A stretch of 64,000 nucleotides of DNA, taken from Collybia mongolica. Lineage: Eukaryota > Basidiomycota > Agaricomycetes > Agaricales > Clitocybaceae. Each line of letters starts with the position of its first letter. The first letter of the stretch is position 1. Positions 22,441-34,617 of the stretch are shown piece by piece. A model generated the notes under the pieces. The model saw only the letters and a list, made by a program, of their open reading frames with translations, did not search any database and had not been told where the DNA came from. Made by a program: the position numbers and the translations under genes. Location: assembly GCA_013420905.1 (NCBI GenBank), contig JAAXNY010000001.1, positions 1,054,001 through 1,118,000 on the forward strand, in the 5' to 3' direction.

Positions 22441-23071
22441 TAGTGATGTTCTGGCCTGGCATATTAGGACAAAGGCCTGTCAGATACTCAAGCCAGGCCA
22501 TTGAGGACAGCTTAGGCTTGGCTCAGTCTTGGGACAGCTCAGGCCAGGGCTTATTGCACAAAAATAATATTCTAGTCAAACTCTGCGATAATGACATCAT
22601 CATCATCATTACCCCACATATCAAGATCTCCAAACACCACAGGTTCTGCATCAGCATCCTCTATTAGCTCATCCCAGCCCTCCTTACTGTCATTTGAATG
22701 ATCCTTCAATGGCATTTGTATATCCAACTCAGTCTTGGATGCAATTGAAGGGCCTTCTGCTTCTCAAAAGAGGAGGTCACATCAATAAAAGCATCCAGAA
22801 ACTGAAGCACTTTGACAATATCTCCTCCAAGTCAATTACACCACTTACTGATTGTGATTTGTACAGTACAGCAGGAACTTTCTGTACATCAGGTACAATT
22901 GGCATATTTTTTTCTGGTAAGCTGCAGCCTGAGCCTCTGGCTTGGGCTTTGCTGGAGTGCAAGCCAAGCTTTCAGCCTTCACTGAGCCGTCTCAAAGCCC
23001 AGCCTGGCTTGGCCCAAGAGAGCTTGGCCCTGACAGCTTGACAGCTTTGAGCTGGGCCTGGCACATCACTA
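22441..23071. mobile_element. hAT-like MITE, 631 bp
   Basis: The ends are TAGTGATGTTCTGGCC at 22,441 and, in reverse complement, TAGTGATGTGCCAGGCC at 23,071. The flanks are an 8-bp duplication with one mismatch (GTGAAAAG at 22,433-22,440, GTGAAAGG at 23,072-23,079). The GC-rich subterminal region is full of GGCTTGG/CCAGGCC words and is inverted between the two ends. The minus strand of the interior reads as an acidic coding remnant (DLDMWGNDDDDDVIIAEFD near 22,590), of unknown family. Confidence 0.6.
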
Positions 23072-24388
23072 GTGAAAGGCTTGTGTCAGTTCTTCCAGTG
23101 TCTCTAATTGAGTGCAGTGTACATCTGTTACCAAAGTGGGGCCCCTCTGTTCCAGTGGATTGGACCTCACAAAATGTTCTTGATCAATGCCCAAGCTTTT
23201 TCCTCAACAACTTTAAAGACAACCATACTTACTTTAATGTCTACTAGTATACCTATAGTATTTATAAGCTATTCAAATATAGCCAAAAATGTACATAGTT
23301 CTTAGTAAAGTCTACTAGTGTATTGATAAACTATCCAACAATAACCCAAATATGCCTAACTTCCACTAAGATCTATTAGCACACCAATAATTATCTATAC
23401 AATATGCAACAATAGCCCAAACTATGCATATTTTCCAAGATATTTGTCAAACTTATCAAGATTAGCATTAGTTCTAATTACTGACAAATTTGACAGGGAG
23501 GTTTTTCCTAATGTCAATTTGCCACCTTGATCATCAACTTCAATTCAGAGCCCCACCCCTCACCACAAGAGCTCTGCACATCCATCAAGCTTGGCCTCTT
23601 GCCCCAGAACAACCAAGTCAGTGCATTGCAATGTGGATAACCACAGAGGGACCAATATACCACCTTCATTGCCACCAGTTCAATGGATCAATAGAAAAGC
23701 AGTTGCATGAGGATGTGCTGCATTTTGTTGAAGTTAGACTAGGCTTTCCATTCCCAATGTCTCATTTCTAACCTCTGGCTCTCATGTGCATTGGCTTTTG
23801 GTTATCAGCTCTTGATTTTCATCTTTGGTCTTGGGGTGCAGTTCTCACTGCACTTGCATTGTTTTTCTTGTGTGTGGACTTTACTCTCAGATGTTGTGCT
23901 CTTAGTTGCTGTATAGTAAGAATTGCTTTGGAATTGATCATTTGTATTTGCAACTGGCTGTCCTGTATGGGAAAAAATCAGAGAAAATGCAAGAGAAGAT
24001 CTCAATTGGCTTGTAGATCATACTGGCACATGTATTCTTTTAGGGGAAGACATGTACATGTATGGAACTGTTGACATTGATGTTGTTCCATTCTTCTACA
24101 ACAAAGGATGTACATATGTCAAGCTGCAATTATTTATGACTCTAACAGCATGTCTACCATGAATAGCTGTAAATTGAATTTTTGTCATTGATGATCAGAA
24201 GGGCTTTTTTCTCATATATCTGCACAGCTTGATATATGGGTATACCTGGCCCTCAACCTGGCCTGTAGGCCAGGCACATAAGGTGCATCATTTATATACA
24301 TATATGGGTATTTATTCTTTTGACATTTTTGCCAATGTACAGGTAGGGGGGTACCTGCTGAGTGAACACAAGATTGGCAAATCTAGTG
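23072..24388. other. Decayed sequence, no recognised gene
   Basis: Several short open frames (23,490-23,771 and 23,784-24,074) are present, but none shows a family I know. CpG is scarce. A GGTGCATCATTTATAT word at about 24,282 resembles the nearby terminal repeat of the integrase transposon. Confidence 0.4.
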
Positions 24389-25387
24389 TATGATGCACCA
24401 TTTGTATCAGGAAGGATTTTGATTGAGAATCATCAACATTCAATGTTCAACTGTCAAGTCCCTCATTGTCAGAGTATTTTGTAAGTATTACACATATATA
24501 AGATGGTACAGTAAGTGTCTGGCCTATACCAGAACATTGGTCTAGAGCATAGGAAACTGAGTATTAGCATACCTTTAGGGTCCAGGAACCCATGCTGTTT
24601 ACATAGATGAATTGATTGAAGGAATCAATCAAATGCATCCAAAACAACCAAGTGTGGGTATGAGGTTCTGACTCCTGAGTGGCTCATTTTGAGAGCATCT
24701 AACACAGAACAAATAGTTGTTTCATCTGGCTATCACCAGCATTTGATTCATGCAATCTGTCTGGTTAAATTTCTTCAGTCTTGTGAGTTCACCTAATACT
24801 TATTTGAAGCAAACGAGCTCAATTCTGCATAGTTTCCTGTTATCCTCAAGTGAATGTTACATTGCTATATCTTTCTCTCTTGAACCAATGTATCTTCTTG
24901 TTATGTGGATGCATCAAAGAGGCTTGTTCCTTTACAGGCCACAAGGGGCTCCTGCATTGACCACTCTGTGTGGTTCTAACCACCTGGAATGCCTATTACT
25001 TAGCAAGGGGAACAGGGCTAGCCTCAAGGTAGCCTAGTGGATTGTACAAGCACTCCATTCATAGGCAGTTGCTTGCCTACTTTTAGATGCATCAAGGTGG
25101 TCTATCTACTATAAAGCACCTCATTGTTGAGCACTGAATGATCAGAGCTACAGCCTCCATCTGGTGTTAATCAATATAAATTATGTCGTGCATATCACCT
25201 CTTACCCCTCTTCCCACTACATTGAGAAGGGGGAAAATTAGCACCTAAAAACAACAAAGGCATTGAGAAAATCCTTTGCAATTATTACAAGAGAGGTATC
25301 ACAAATCATGCTACACTCAGTGAACTACTGCATGTTGAGCACAACATAACCATGTCATATGTTCCACTCTTTTGCTGGTATTGGATC

Positions 25388-28300
25388 TTTTTCTTTTTTT
25401 TTTTTTTTTTTTTTTTTTTGGTTCAACATTTTATATAGTGATTGTACCTAATACATGCGTTGCTCACTTCACAAAGTAATTATGGGATAGAGGGTGGAGG
25501 GGACAAAAGACAAAGCACCATCAAGCTGAGGTGTCCCAGGGTGGCCATAGTCACACCAGGATTGTTGCGGGTCAAAGACCCATTTTACACAGACCGGTAA
25601 GGGTCAAGCTACGCCAGGGGGTTGGCCCCCCGCCACGGTGCACTGCAGCAGGAAGTGGATTGAGTCCACTGATTATCCCAGTCCGGAAGAAACGCGAGGT
25701 GCACCTCATAACACGAATCCACCTAACACAGTGTACTGCCCCCAGCCTGAGTTGGACTAAGGAACATCAAATGCAAATGCAGTCTCATTTGCTTCAAGGA
25801 AATGCACCAGCCACTTGTACAGCAGCTGTTGTTTCGGGGGTGTTTCCTGTGTGTGAGACGGGCAATGGCGAAGTACGTGTGGCACAGATTCCATTGGGAA
25901 TCCACACCTACAGGCTGTGGGCTCTTCGGGGAAGAACCGAGATCGGAATGTCCCTATGGGGGCGTGTCCGGTTACGCAGTGTGTTAAGTGTGCGGTGAGA
26001 CCATGACTATGTCCGGTCTTACGCATCCAGGGCCCACTTTTGACATGGGTTGGAGTGAGTGGGGTGTCCTTCTTCTCATAGAGAGGGAGGAAGTTCTTGC
26101 CAATGTACTTTGAGGACTGGAATAGTGACTTCCAGCTGCCAAGCATGCGTGTGACTGCCCCGCTCCTAGCGAAGTCAGCAGATATAACCGGCACCCCCCC
26201 CGCCTCAACGCGTGTCGAGGTGGTGAGGATGTGTGCCAGTTGGTGGTCCTCTATCTCCACACCGGGCATGATGTGGTGAAAGTGGACAGAGTTACCGGGA
26301 TTGTGTTGGAGCCAAGGCACCAGCATGCTACAGATGGCGAGGGATGAGTGTTGTCCAGAGTGATGAGATGCATCCATGCACAGACGGAGTGCATTTGTAG
26401 AATCGGAAAAGACGTGTATCTGATGTACATCATCGAGTCCGATTTCTCTGGCTTGAGTAATGCCCTCTGCAATTGCTCGCAGTTCGGCACCATCAGATGT
26501 GGAGAGGCCAGCCACAGCCCAGTCCTCATATAGATTGCCCTCATGCCATGCCTGGTAAACCGAGACTGACTGAAGAGGGAGTGGGGGAGTCAATGCATCT
26601 GTAATGATACAGATGTGGTTGGGAGAATGGGAGGCTGCATCTACAGCCCCCTTGAGGGATGTGGAGCGATCTTCCATAAACTTTTTGTGTTCCTTATCCG
26701 CCTTTGATGGAGGGGAAACAATATCATAGACAATACACCTTGGATATACATCCTTGGGGCGAGAGCCAGGGCGGTTAAGAGGATGGACAGGGTCCAGATC
26801 CTGGGATGAGAGGTCGAGGTTAGACCACGCCTCCGTGATAGGGGACTTCAGATCACCATTGATCTGATTTTTGAGGGTCTTGACTGAGAATTTGTGTTTC
26901 CCATTGACTAGACGGCGAAAGGCATGGGTTGCCTGTAGCGCTTGGGTGCAGACATGACTGTGTTCCACCAGCTTCTTAACATGAAGGTGAATCGGAGGTA
27001 AGCCCATGATTGTTTCCGCTGCCCCCATGGGGCTGGTTTTGAAGGCGCCGGTAATCCAGAGGCATGCACGCCGCTGCATTTTCCGGAGGGAGTTGAGGGG
27101 GCCTACCATGCGGGCTCCTTTGTATAGCCATAGCCTGCTCCCATATGTAGCTATGGGGAGAACACAGGCATGGTACAGCACTCGTTTGTGTTTGGGCCTA
27201 AGCCCACAAACTGAGTTGCCAAGGGCAAGCATGGCCCGCACCGATGTGAGGGCCTTGTTCGTGTAGCGTTTGACATGTTCCCTGAAGGTGAGGGGCCAGT
27301 CAAAAAAGAAGCCCAGATAGCACCATATGGTGCCAGGGCAGAGCGGTGTATCACCTGTATAGGGTGCATAACCTAAGTCAATGTCAGGGTTAGCGTCACC
27401 GTGTTTCCGAGAGAAGTGAAATCCCTCAGACTTGCTGTGTTCGAGGACTAGCCCCATGGCCTGGGTCAGTTCAAAGACGACCTTGTATGCTCTCTTGAGC
27501 TTGGCTAGGTTTGTGTCCCATGACTCGGACTGCGCAATAATTGTGCCATCATCAACATAGGAGATGAGAGTGGACTCTCTGACCCTTCGTTCAAATTCCT
27601 TGAGGAAGGGGGAGAGGCAGAGAGCAGAGAGGATGGGGGACAGGGCAGAGCCCTGGCCTACACTGACACTGGAGGGGAATTCTGGGGATAGATTGTCATC
27701 CCATGCATAATGTGTACTCCAATCAACTAGATAAGACTTAAAGAACTGCACCACCTCTGGCGCAAATCCTTGCTTTTCCAGGACGGAGAGAAGGACCTCA
27801 TGATTAATAGAGGGGAAGAATTGGGCAAGGTCAAAAGCAACCACACTCGTTTTAAGACCTGCCCACCATCCAGCACAGATGGTGTGCATGAGGAAGCACC
27901 CAGCATCCTCAGTGGAGTTCTGACAAACTCCTCCAAATTGATTCGGGTGGAGGACTCCATGTTCTGCAGCCTCAAACTGCAGTCTAGTGGAGAGCATCTT
28001 CTCAAGGAGTTTGCCCAATGTGTTCAGAAGAACAATTGGGCGGAACGCCTTGGGGGTGTCATACAAAGGTTTCCTGGGTTTCGGGATAACTACTGTAGTA
28101 GAAGCCTTGAATTCGGCAGGCCAGCAGCCTGTCTGGACACAAGAGTTGGCCAGCCACAAGAAGAGGCGCCTCGCGTGCTCGTCCTGGACGAGTCATTTAA
28201 GATGGCACCATGTGATGTGATCCGGCCCAGGGGCAGATCTATTCAAGGTGCCCATAAGGGCATCTGACATCTCGGCGGCAGAGTACGGGACCCACACCCT

Positions 28301-28862
28301 AGTGGTTCGGGATTCCCATTTGTTACCCAGTTTGGTCAGGTCAACGGGCCTGTCCATAGCTGAGTTGAAGGTGGAGTGGAGGGCATTCCACAATTGATAC
28401 ACAGATGTGCAGGGCACTCCTTGGTACAAGATTGCCTCGACTGGGGGTGTCTTGCGTGGTCCAACCCAGTCCATAAGGTCCCAGGGTTGGAGATTGTTGT
28501 GAGCAATCTTGTCAATTCTTTCATCGAAATGCTTACGTTTTGCCTTATGCGTGGCCTTCTTGAAGGTTGACCAGTCAGCCGGGAGATCAGACTCCATCAC
28601 GACCGCCTTGGCATTAGCACAGTCAGAATCCCACCAAGACTTAGACTGGGCATAAGCCCAGTTAGCCTTAGCGTGATGAGACCATGCCACACCAAAAGCA
28701 ACGGATATAGGCTTGGGTTTGATCAACTGACATAGCACCAGGGATTGGGATCTGACCCAGGAGGAGGGAGACTTCACTGAGGAAGTCCGCCTCTTCTTCG
28801 GAGTCGACTTTGATGGACATTTTCCCCTCAGGCCAGTAGACCTTAAGGGGGATATCCAGTAA
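25388..28862 (-). mobile_element. LINE (non-LTR retrotransposon), 5'-truncated
   Basis: The 3' end is marked by a poly(A) tail on the minus strand (T run 25,394-25,419, with a TTTTTC start at 25,388). A 14-bp target duplication flanks the element (GCTGGTATTGGATC at 25,374-25,387, GCTGGTATTGAATC at 28,863-28,876, one mismatch). The body is CpG-rich, so the insertion is young compared with its host element. It lacks ORF1 and the endonuclease domain, which means 5' truncation during target-primed insertion. About 370 bp of 3' UTR precede the tail. Confidence 0.9.
25757..28777 (-). pseudogene. LINE ORF2 remnant: reverse transcriptase and RNase H
   Basis: The frame runs from about 28,777 to 25,757 with a single in-frame TGA near 28,193, where the text HLK*LVQDEH suggests an original Trp. 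The RT domain contains FRPIVLLNTLGKLLEKML, VAFDLAQFFPSINHEVL, VSVGQGSALSPILSALCLS and the catalytic LISYVDDGTI. RNase H follows with the acidic residues in ITDAL, SDGAELRAI and HVFSDSTNAL; the last Asp is less certain. A C-terminal zinc knuckle reads CRCGFPMESVPHVLRHC. Upstream of 28,730 the coding frame appears to shift (EEADFLSEVSLLLGQIPIP in another frame). The order RT, RNase H, CCHC-like knuckle fits I/Tad1-like fungal LINEs. Confidence 0.9.
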
Positions 28863-31770
28863 GCTGGTATTGAATCAAATATTAATCACTTCAGGAATCT
28901 AGCCAAGCAACCATGGCACAGTGCTGCTATGACTTTGGGCTACAAGGTAGTGGCAAAATGACATGCAAAATGTCATCTGTGGATAAGTGACAGCTAGTTC
29001 TGAATGAAATGTCAAAAGACCCCAGTGGCCAACAAGGACCACATCTTGTGAAGGAGGCTATTGTATTTGGGACAGGAGTCCATCTCACAAGGTATTAGTG
29101 ACATCTTCAGATTCTCTGAACATTGACTTACCTTTGATATTCCAGGAAAGCAGTCATTGATGGGATGTGATTGCATGACCCAGATGGATTCAAACTTTGT
29201 GAACCAGCTGCAAAGAAGGTCAAATGTGGTGTCCTGTCAAGCCTTAGCCCCCATTATGAGTGGAGTGGTGACAGCCATGATAAACTGACAAACATTGGCT
29301 TTCCAATCTGGGGCATTAGAGATAAGTGGTCAGGAAAGTGGCTGGGCCTTTGGGTGATCCCAAATAATCGCTACAAGGACACAATTGCATACTTATATCT
29401 CAGTCTCGTTGCAGAGCTCAGAGGTCAGCTCTTTATTTTATCAGAGTAGTCTTTGATTCTATGTGATGTATGTTCATCAGGGATGCCACTGCAATCCACT
29501 ACAGACTGTGGCTGTGGCTCAGAAATGACCTTTTTGCATGGACTTGCAACTGCACTATGGCAAGTTCCAACCATTTTGAAGTAAAGTTATCTGTGCTCAT
29601 TGACTATGTAGGGAATATATTGCACCTGAATTGGAGCTTGTCAATGTTGGCCCTGCTCACTGCTTCCTCAAAAGTATCTTTAATATTACCATTGAGCATG
29701 GCTGGCTGCAACTTCACCAACAGTGGGGAGATAATGTGAAGATTTTTTGGGAAGCAGGTCATACCATTTATGACTCACCAATCCCTGAACAGTTGTGAGC
29801 CCACTATGATTTGTTGCCATAATTCCCTGAGATCCTAATACTTGTGATACAGTGAACTTGTCCAGTGGCTTTGGCCAAAATTGATTCAGGCAGAACTTGA
29901 CAATTTTTGCCGCACCTCAAATGATTACAAAGTTCACAGCAACAATGTCAAAGTTCTCCCATCTGGTGTCTCCCTGAATGTAGCATTCACACTTTTCCAC
30001 AAATATGGTGGTGAAAACTGTCTTCAAGAAGTTAATCCTGCCATGGTTCAAGACTTGATGAAGGAGATTGGGGGTGAAGCATTGATCCAATTTGTTACCC
30101 CAGAATATGCTGCAAAGGCACAGGCAGCATATGACACTCTTCACATTACATCCCTGACCCTTGAGAATATCTGGTTGGTGATAGTATCCACTTTGTTCTG
30201 CTTCTTCAGCACAACAAGTTTCCCTTTTGTCACTGTTGCAGCCTGTAATGCAGGGCTTTGCTGGTGTGGTGGCTGATTCAAGCAGTGTTCAGAGGCCCTC
30301 TCTTGGAATTCCAGTGACCAGGTAAGAATTTTGTGTCCAACATTTTTGAGACCTGATAGAGTGTTCTGGTGAATAAAATATGTAGATCCTGGTATTGAAA
30401 ACTCATGCTGGTTACCATTGTCTTTGTCTGCACAGCCATTACATTTTGGATTTTTCAGGAATCTGTACATTACTGAACATCCTGAACACTGTGGTTCAGA
30501 CTATGAGGCTTCTGGTCAGATCTTTATGTAAATGTAATCCATGCACGTGCACACAAGGAACCTGGAATGATTATGTCAATTGCCTTGTGCTCCACTTCAG
30601 ATTCAACATTTCTGAGTTTTTCACATTTCTTGCACATTGATGCATGTAAGTGAGGAAAGATTGTACCACAGTCTTGGCAGAGACCCATTTTTTGAGTGAT
30701 AATTGCAGTTTTACATCCAGTTACAAACTTGCATTGTGTGACACTCCCTGTCAAACCTTAATTTTATAGCAGCTGGCAAGATCACAAAAATTTGTACCAG
30801 GTTGGTATCTTCCATTGTCTCTATTCATTACAAACCAACTAGATACCAACTTGAAATTCAATGGTTAAGCTATGGATCAGATCATTTAGGAGACACACCT
30901 TGTACTAGAGCTAATCCATTGGCCTTCCTTCATACACAACACTGTGTTTTGAAGTTGTCAGATATAAGTTGGATCTAAGTCATAGCCAGGATGCCTTGGT
31001 GTTATGATATTGGAACTAATCTGTCCTTGTTGGTAAACCTGATGGCTATTCTTTGTTGTTTGAAATGTTCATGGGGATGCGAGGTGAGTCTTGGAGAGTC
31101 TTCCAAAAAATTGCAATATGGGCCATAATCATAATGAGTCACAGCGTTACGGTCACATGCACATATTACACAGCTTCAAGTTTGAGGGAGTTTGGGTGAA
31201 CAAATGACACTATGCACTATGTAAACAGTGCTAGTGAGGTGCAGTGAAAAGATATAAGGATGAAAGTGAAAAGACATATGGCCTTCAGATCTCCCAGGAT
31301 TCTGAATCTACAAGTGTCGAACATTAGGCACGTGACTAATCCCCCAGGCCCCGAAAGGAAGAATTTTGCTTGGCAACATCTTAAGATCCATCTGCAATTG
31401 AAGGCTGATGATTCTCAATCGAAATCTTTCCTGATACAAATGGTGCACCGTACTGGTGCCTCTTGTTCTACTATGCGACTTGAGACATGATGCAGCGTGA
31501 GATATCATATGCTTCTTAATTTGGCCGTTGGCCCTCCGCGGTCACACACTTACACACAATGATGGCTATTTCTGTCATAGGCTTCTCTTCTGCACCACGG
31601 AATCACCGCGTTGATCGCCAGATCGAGGCACATAGGGCGTGTGCGTAAGATTCGAAAGTTAAGTTAAACTAGTTTTCCACACTTTCACAAGTATATAATG
31701 ATCAATCCTTACTTTCCCTTAATACCGTCTGGCGGAGCTTCGCCCACAACTCAGATTCATTTACGTTTCC

Positions 31771-32903
31771 ATGAAAGTCGAGGAAATCATATTCACTGTG
31801 CCCCCCAAGGGGTCCTTTCCTTCTCTCAAGCTCGCTGGGAAGCGCTACACCCCAAATATAGCGGCGGAAACAGGTAGTAGTAGTGGCTTAACCCTTCTCC
31901 TCATGCACGGGCTTGGCCAACGTACGTTCACCTAAAGCATGAACCGAATATTCAACTTAAACTCCTATGTTCAGACAAGGAACAATGGGAACCCATTTTG
32001 GAATACCTTTGGGAACACTCACCTACAGACAATATCAAGGAAGCGTGGGCCTTTGACTGGCAGAGCCATGGTGAATCTGCCGTCTTGAACCATGATTTTT
32101 TGACCAACAACCCTGATGTCGTTTTTTGTTCGTACGCTCACCTTCATTTAAAAGCCGGGACTAAACTTGCGATCCATAGCTGCTTCTTCTTGGGGCGCTG
32201 GTATTGCCTCTTTCCTGCACGACGGCTGTTTGAATGGACACAGGATTGTTCCAGTAGCTTTCTCTGTGGGAACGATCGCTATGTGAGTATGATTCATCTC
32301 GTTTAGGAACCCCACAGTAAATGTTTTATTGGAGATTGAACGCCCTGCGCGAGTTTACTCCCGCAAAGCTCCCCATAGCGGGAATACTCCTCATTGAGCC
32401 TGTACTTTTTGACAGGGAAACATCGGATAGGACACCTCAGACGCTGCCCCTCGCAGAAGGCATGCGGAAAGCGATCAACTCTCGTAAGACCTTCTGGCCA
32501 GACATGAATGCTGCCAAGGACTACCTGACAAAACGGCTGCCATGGTCAAGTTGGCATCCTGATATCTTGAATTTGTATCTGGTCCGGTTGCTCATGAATA
32601 TCGAGTGCGTTTCAACTAAACAATTAACCATGATAGACGCATGGACTTTTCTCTGCCAAGGATGATGCAGGCAACAATGGCTTGGCAACCAAATGTAATA
32701 AGTTTCAAGAAAGCTCTGCCTTTCTTAACTACGCCGATACTTGGAACGCGATCGAAAAGCTCCCCGAACTGTGCCGGGCTTGTCAAGTTCACGTTGTATT
32801 CTCAGCGGACGATAAACAAATGTGTGTGCCATGTAATGCGACTGGCTTTCTTGAGGCATTGACGTTGCAATACTTAGGCCAAAGGTATGGAAAGACAGCG
32901 TAA
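31771..32903 (+). CDS. Alpha/beta-hydrolase fold protein
   Basis: My model is 31,771-31,921, 31,975-32,117, 32,155-32,282, 32,335-32,581 and 32,637-32,903. All junctions stay in frame, giving 311 residues. LLMHGLGQHKEQWEPIL (about 43-59) is the oxyanion-hole HG region, and FDWQSHGESA (about 77-86) is the usual second block. HRIVPVAFSVGTIA holds the nucleophile elbow, but as A-F-S-V-G instead of G-H-S-x-G. LPIAGILLIEPVLF and VHVVFSADDKQM (acid region) follow. The usual C-terminal VPGAGH is replaced by VPCNATG, so the catalytic His may be lost. Intron 2 is only 37 nt, and the donor of intron 4 (GTCCGG) is weak. Substrate unknown; possibly cytosolic. A neighbour of P450, MFS and FAD oxidase genes. 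Confidence 0.7.
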
Positions 32904-34617
32904 TCGATGTAAATAAAGGGCGCATAGCAGCATCAGTTGTTCGTATCCCTGGGTCTTCTCACATGGTATTGACTTGTCCGAATTGCTAAGGGAAATTGAT
33001 TGATTGACCTTTTTTTGTCCAGCTTCCCCAGGAGAAACCCTATGAATTAGCAGCAGTTATAAATGACATGCTAAAAATTGTAGGTGAAAGTTCTAATACC
33101 ACTAGTAGATTGTAAATAGTACTGTGAGAATAGCTGTTGTTCCTCAAATGCTCAGACAATTGATGGGTGTGGAATGTAGCATATTAAATTTGACAGACGA
33201 AAGTCCCTTCATAATGTAGCGGTTATTTTAGCAAGGTCGCTTTTAGGATTTCTAGGACGGGTCCCAGTTGAAGACAATGGTGTTGAGAAAGGGCTTGGGT
33301 AAGACTCCAGTATAGGCGAGTTCGAAACGAATCATACTCTATTCTCGGTGACGACTGTTGATTCCCTGGATATAATATAGATTAGGCATTTACGACATGC
33401 GTACACCCAGAACCGCGTTTCTATTGAGTCAAAGTTATGTGGCTTCAGCTCAGTGTAGCTTTCGACAATTGCATAATGATATGCAGGCCTGCGGGTTGTG
33501 CAGGATGCGCGCAATCTTGGATCGTTTACCTTGGTTCCAAAATGGAAGTGTCCCAACGCTTACAATGAATGCATCACAGAACGATCACAATATAAGTGCA
33601 CCATTGCAGCAACTGAGCTGAGAAATGATGAGATTGGACTTGATGATTTCATATGCCAATGATGGTTGAAGGTTGAAGACGCCAGTGGAGCGATTGAGGA
33701 TACCAAATAGGGTATACCACTCAACGAATACGAGGGTGGCTCATTTGGATGCGACTACTGCGGAAAGTTCGAAAACAATATGAACGTGTACTACTCGCAA
33801 AGCCTGCTGTAGAAATTATCAGACGTTGGTGCCAGATATATGATACCAGCTTTAAGAGTATTGTTGGCCCGCGCAAAGTACAAGCGCGCCAATATTGGAA
33901 ATTCTTGATGAATCGCAAGGCAATATACTGAGGGGCTGAAAAGGTGGGGGAATGTTTATTCCAATGATGGGTATGAACTATGATTGTGTAGAAAGGTGCG
34001 AAGCACAGGTTTGCATGGAGATATAGTGGATGGTGAGGATATGTAGATTGTTCGGTGAGCCTTGAGCTCTCTTATCTAAAAAAAGGATTCATTCTGGAGA
34101 TGGAAGTAGAAGATAGGCTATAGCTACGAAATTATGATCATGGGAAACTGTTCGAAGCACCCTGTGTGAGAAAAAAAAAACATGACGCTTACGTTAACGT
34201 TCTGATACTAGTATGTGCATTAGGTCGACGCAGTGTAACCAAGAGGAAGCCGCCTTACCGGTTTACAGATTGAATACCGAAAGCCAAAACAATGGGCAGG
34301 TGTGACTTCTTGTTTAACTTGAACCATTACTAATAGATCTCGGTCCTTCTGGCATTTCATCTAGCAATCCTTCAGCACGAGATGGTTGCTATCAGATTTC
34401 GTAGCTCATGCGGCGCAGTTCCATTGCCGCCCGTCCACAAACACGACGTATTAGGGCAATGCAGCCCCACCGAACCTGCTAAATATACCTGAGCTTCGGC
34501 TTCGAACAAACCTGAACAATCGCCATCTCACCCAATACTCTGAATAGCTCAAGAATGCTTTCTAGTGTTGTTGCTCTGAATCTTTCCTCAAAATGATTAC
34601 TGACTTTCACCCCCACT
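32904..34617. other. Intergenic, no confident gene
   Basis: The plus strand near 33,715-33,900 reads YEGGSFGCDYCGKFENNM and RYMIPALRVLLARAKYKRAN, which looks like coding text with an in-frame stop. It is perhaps a relic of a gene I cannot identify. The rest shows nothing. Confidence 0.35.

Larger units (their letters stand above)
25251..30273 (+). pseudogene. Integrase-core (DDE) protein remnant, split by LINE
   Basis: The N-terminal part before the LINE (25,251-25,373) reads YYKRGITNHATLSELL and VEHNITM, a helix-turn-helix-like start. After the LINE come QLVLNEMSKDPSGQQGPHLV (28,995-29,055), an intron (about 29,092-29,151) and HYEWSGDSHDKLTNIGFPIW (29,253-29,312), with the first D of the core. 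Next are GKWLGLWVIPNNR, TTDCGSEM (second D), NVGPAHCFLKSIFNITIEHG (29,645-29,705) with the expected downstream E and W, and LPSGVSLNVAFTLFHKYGGE to the end near 30,273. This matches basidiomycete proteins annotated as 'integrase core / integrase catalytic domain' from memory. A CGA-to-TGA stop at about 29,175 and several frameshifts inactivate it. Confidence 0.75.
24389..31452 (+). mobile_element. Integrase-type TIR transposon, decayed, with nested LINE
   Basis: The 57-bp ends, TATGATGCACCATTTGTATC... at 24,389-24,445 and the reverse complement of 31,396-31,452, agree at about 50 positions. They are flanked by a 6-bp candidate duplication, CTAGTG (24,383-24,388) versus CTGGTG (31,453-31,458). 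Without the LINE the element is about 3.6 kb. It carries one plus-strand gene, the integrase remnant. Most TIR differences are C-to-T or G-to-A in CpG context, with the left copy more decayed. The element forms the boundary between the repeat island and the gene-rich, CpG-normal half of the window. Confidence 0.7.

Noticed and set aside
25010..25070. tRNA A-box-like text TAGCCTAGTGG
   Set aside because: No B box, anticodon stem or acceptor stem fits, so it is not called as tRNA or SINE.
33397..33621. 74-codon open frame as a gene
   Set aside because: No motif, no splice context, no support from neighbouring frames.
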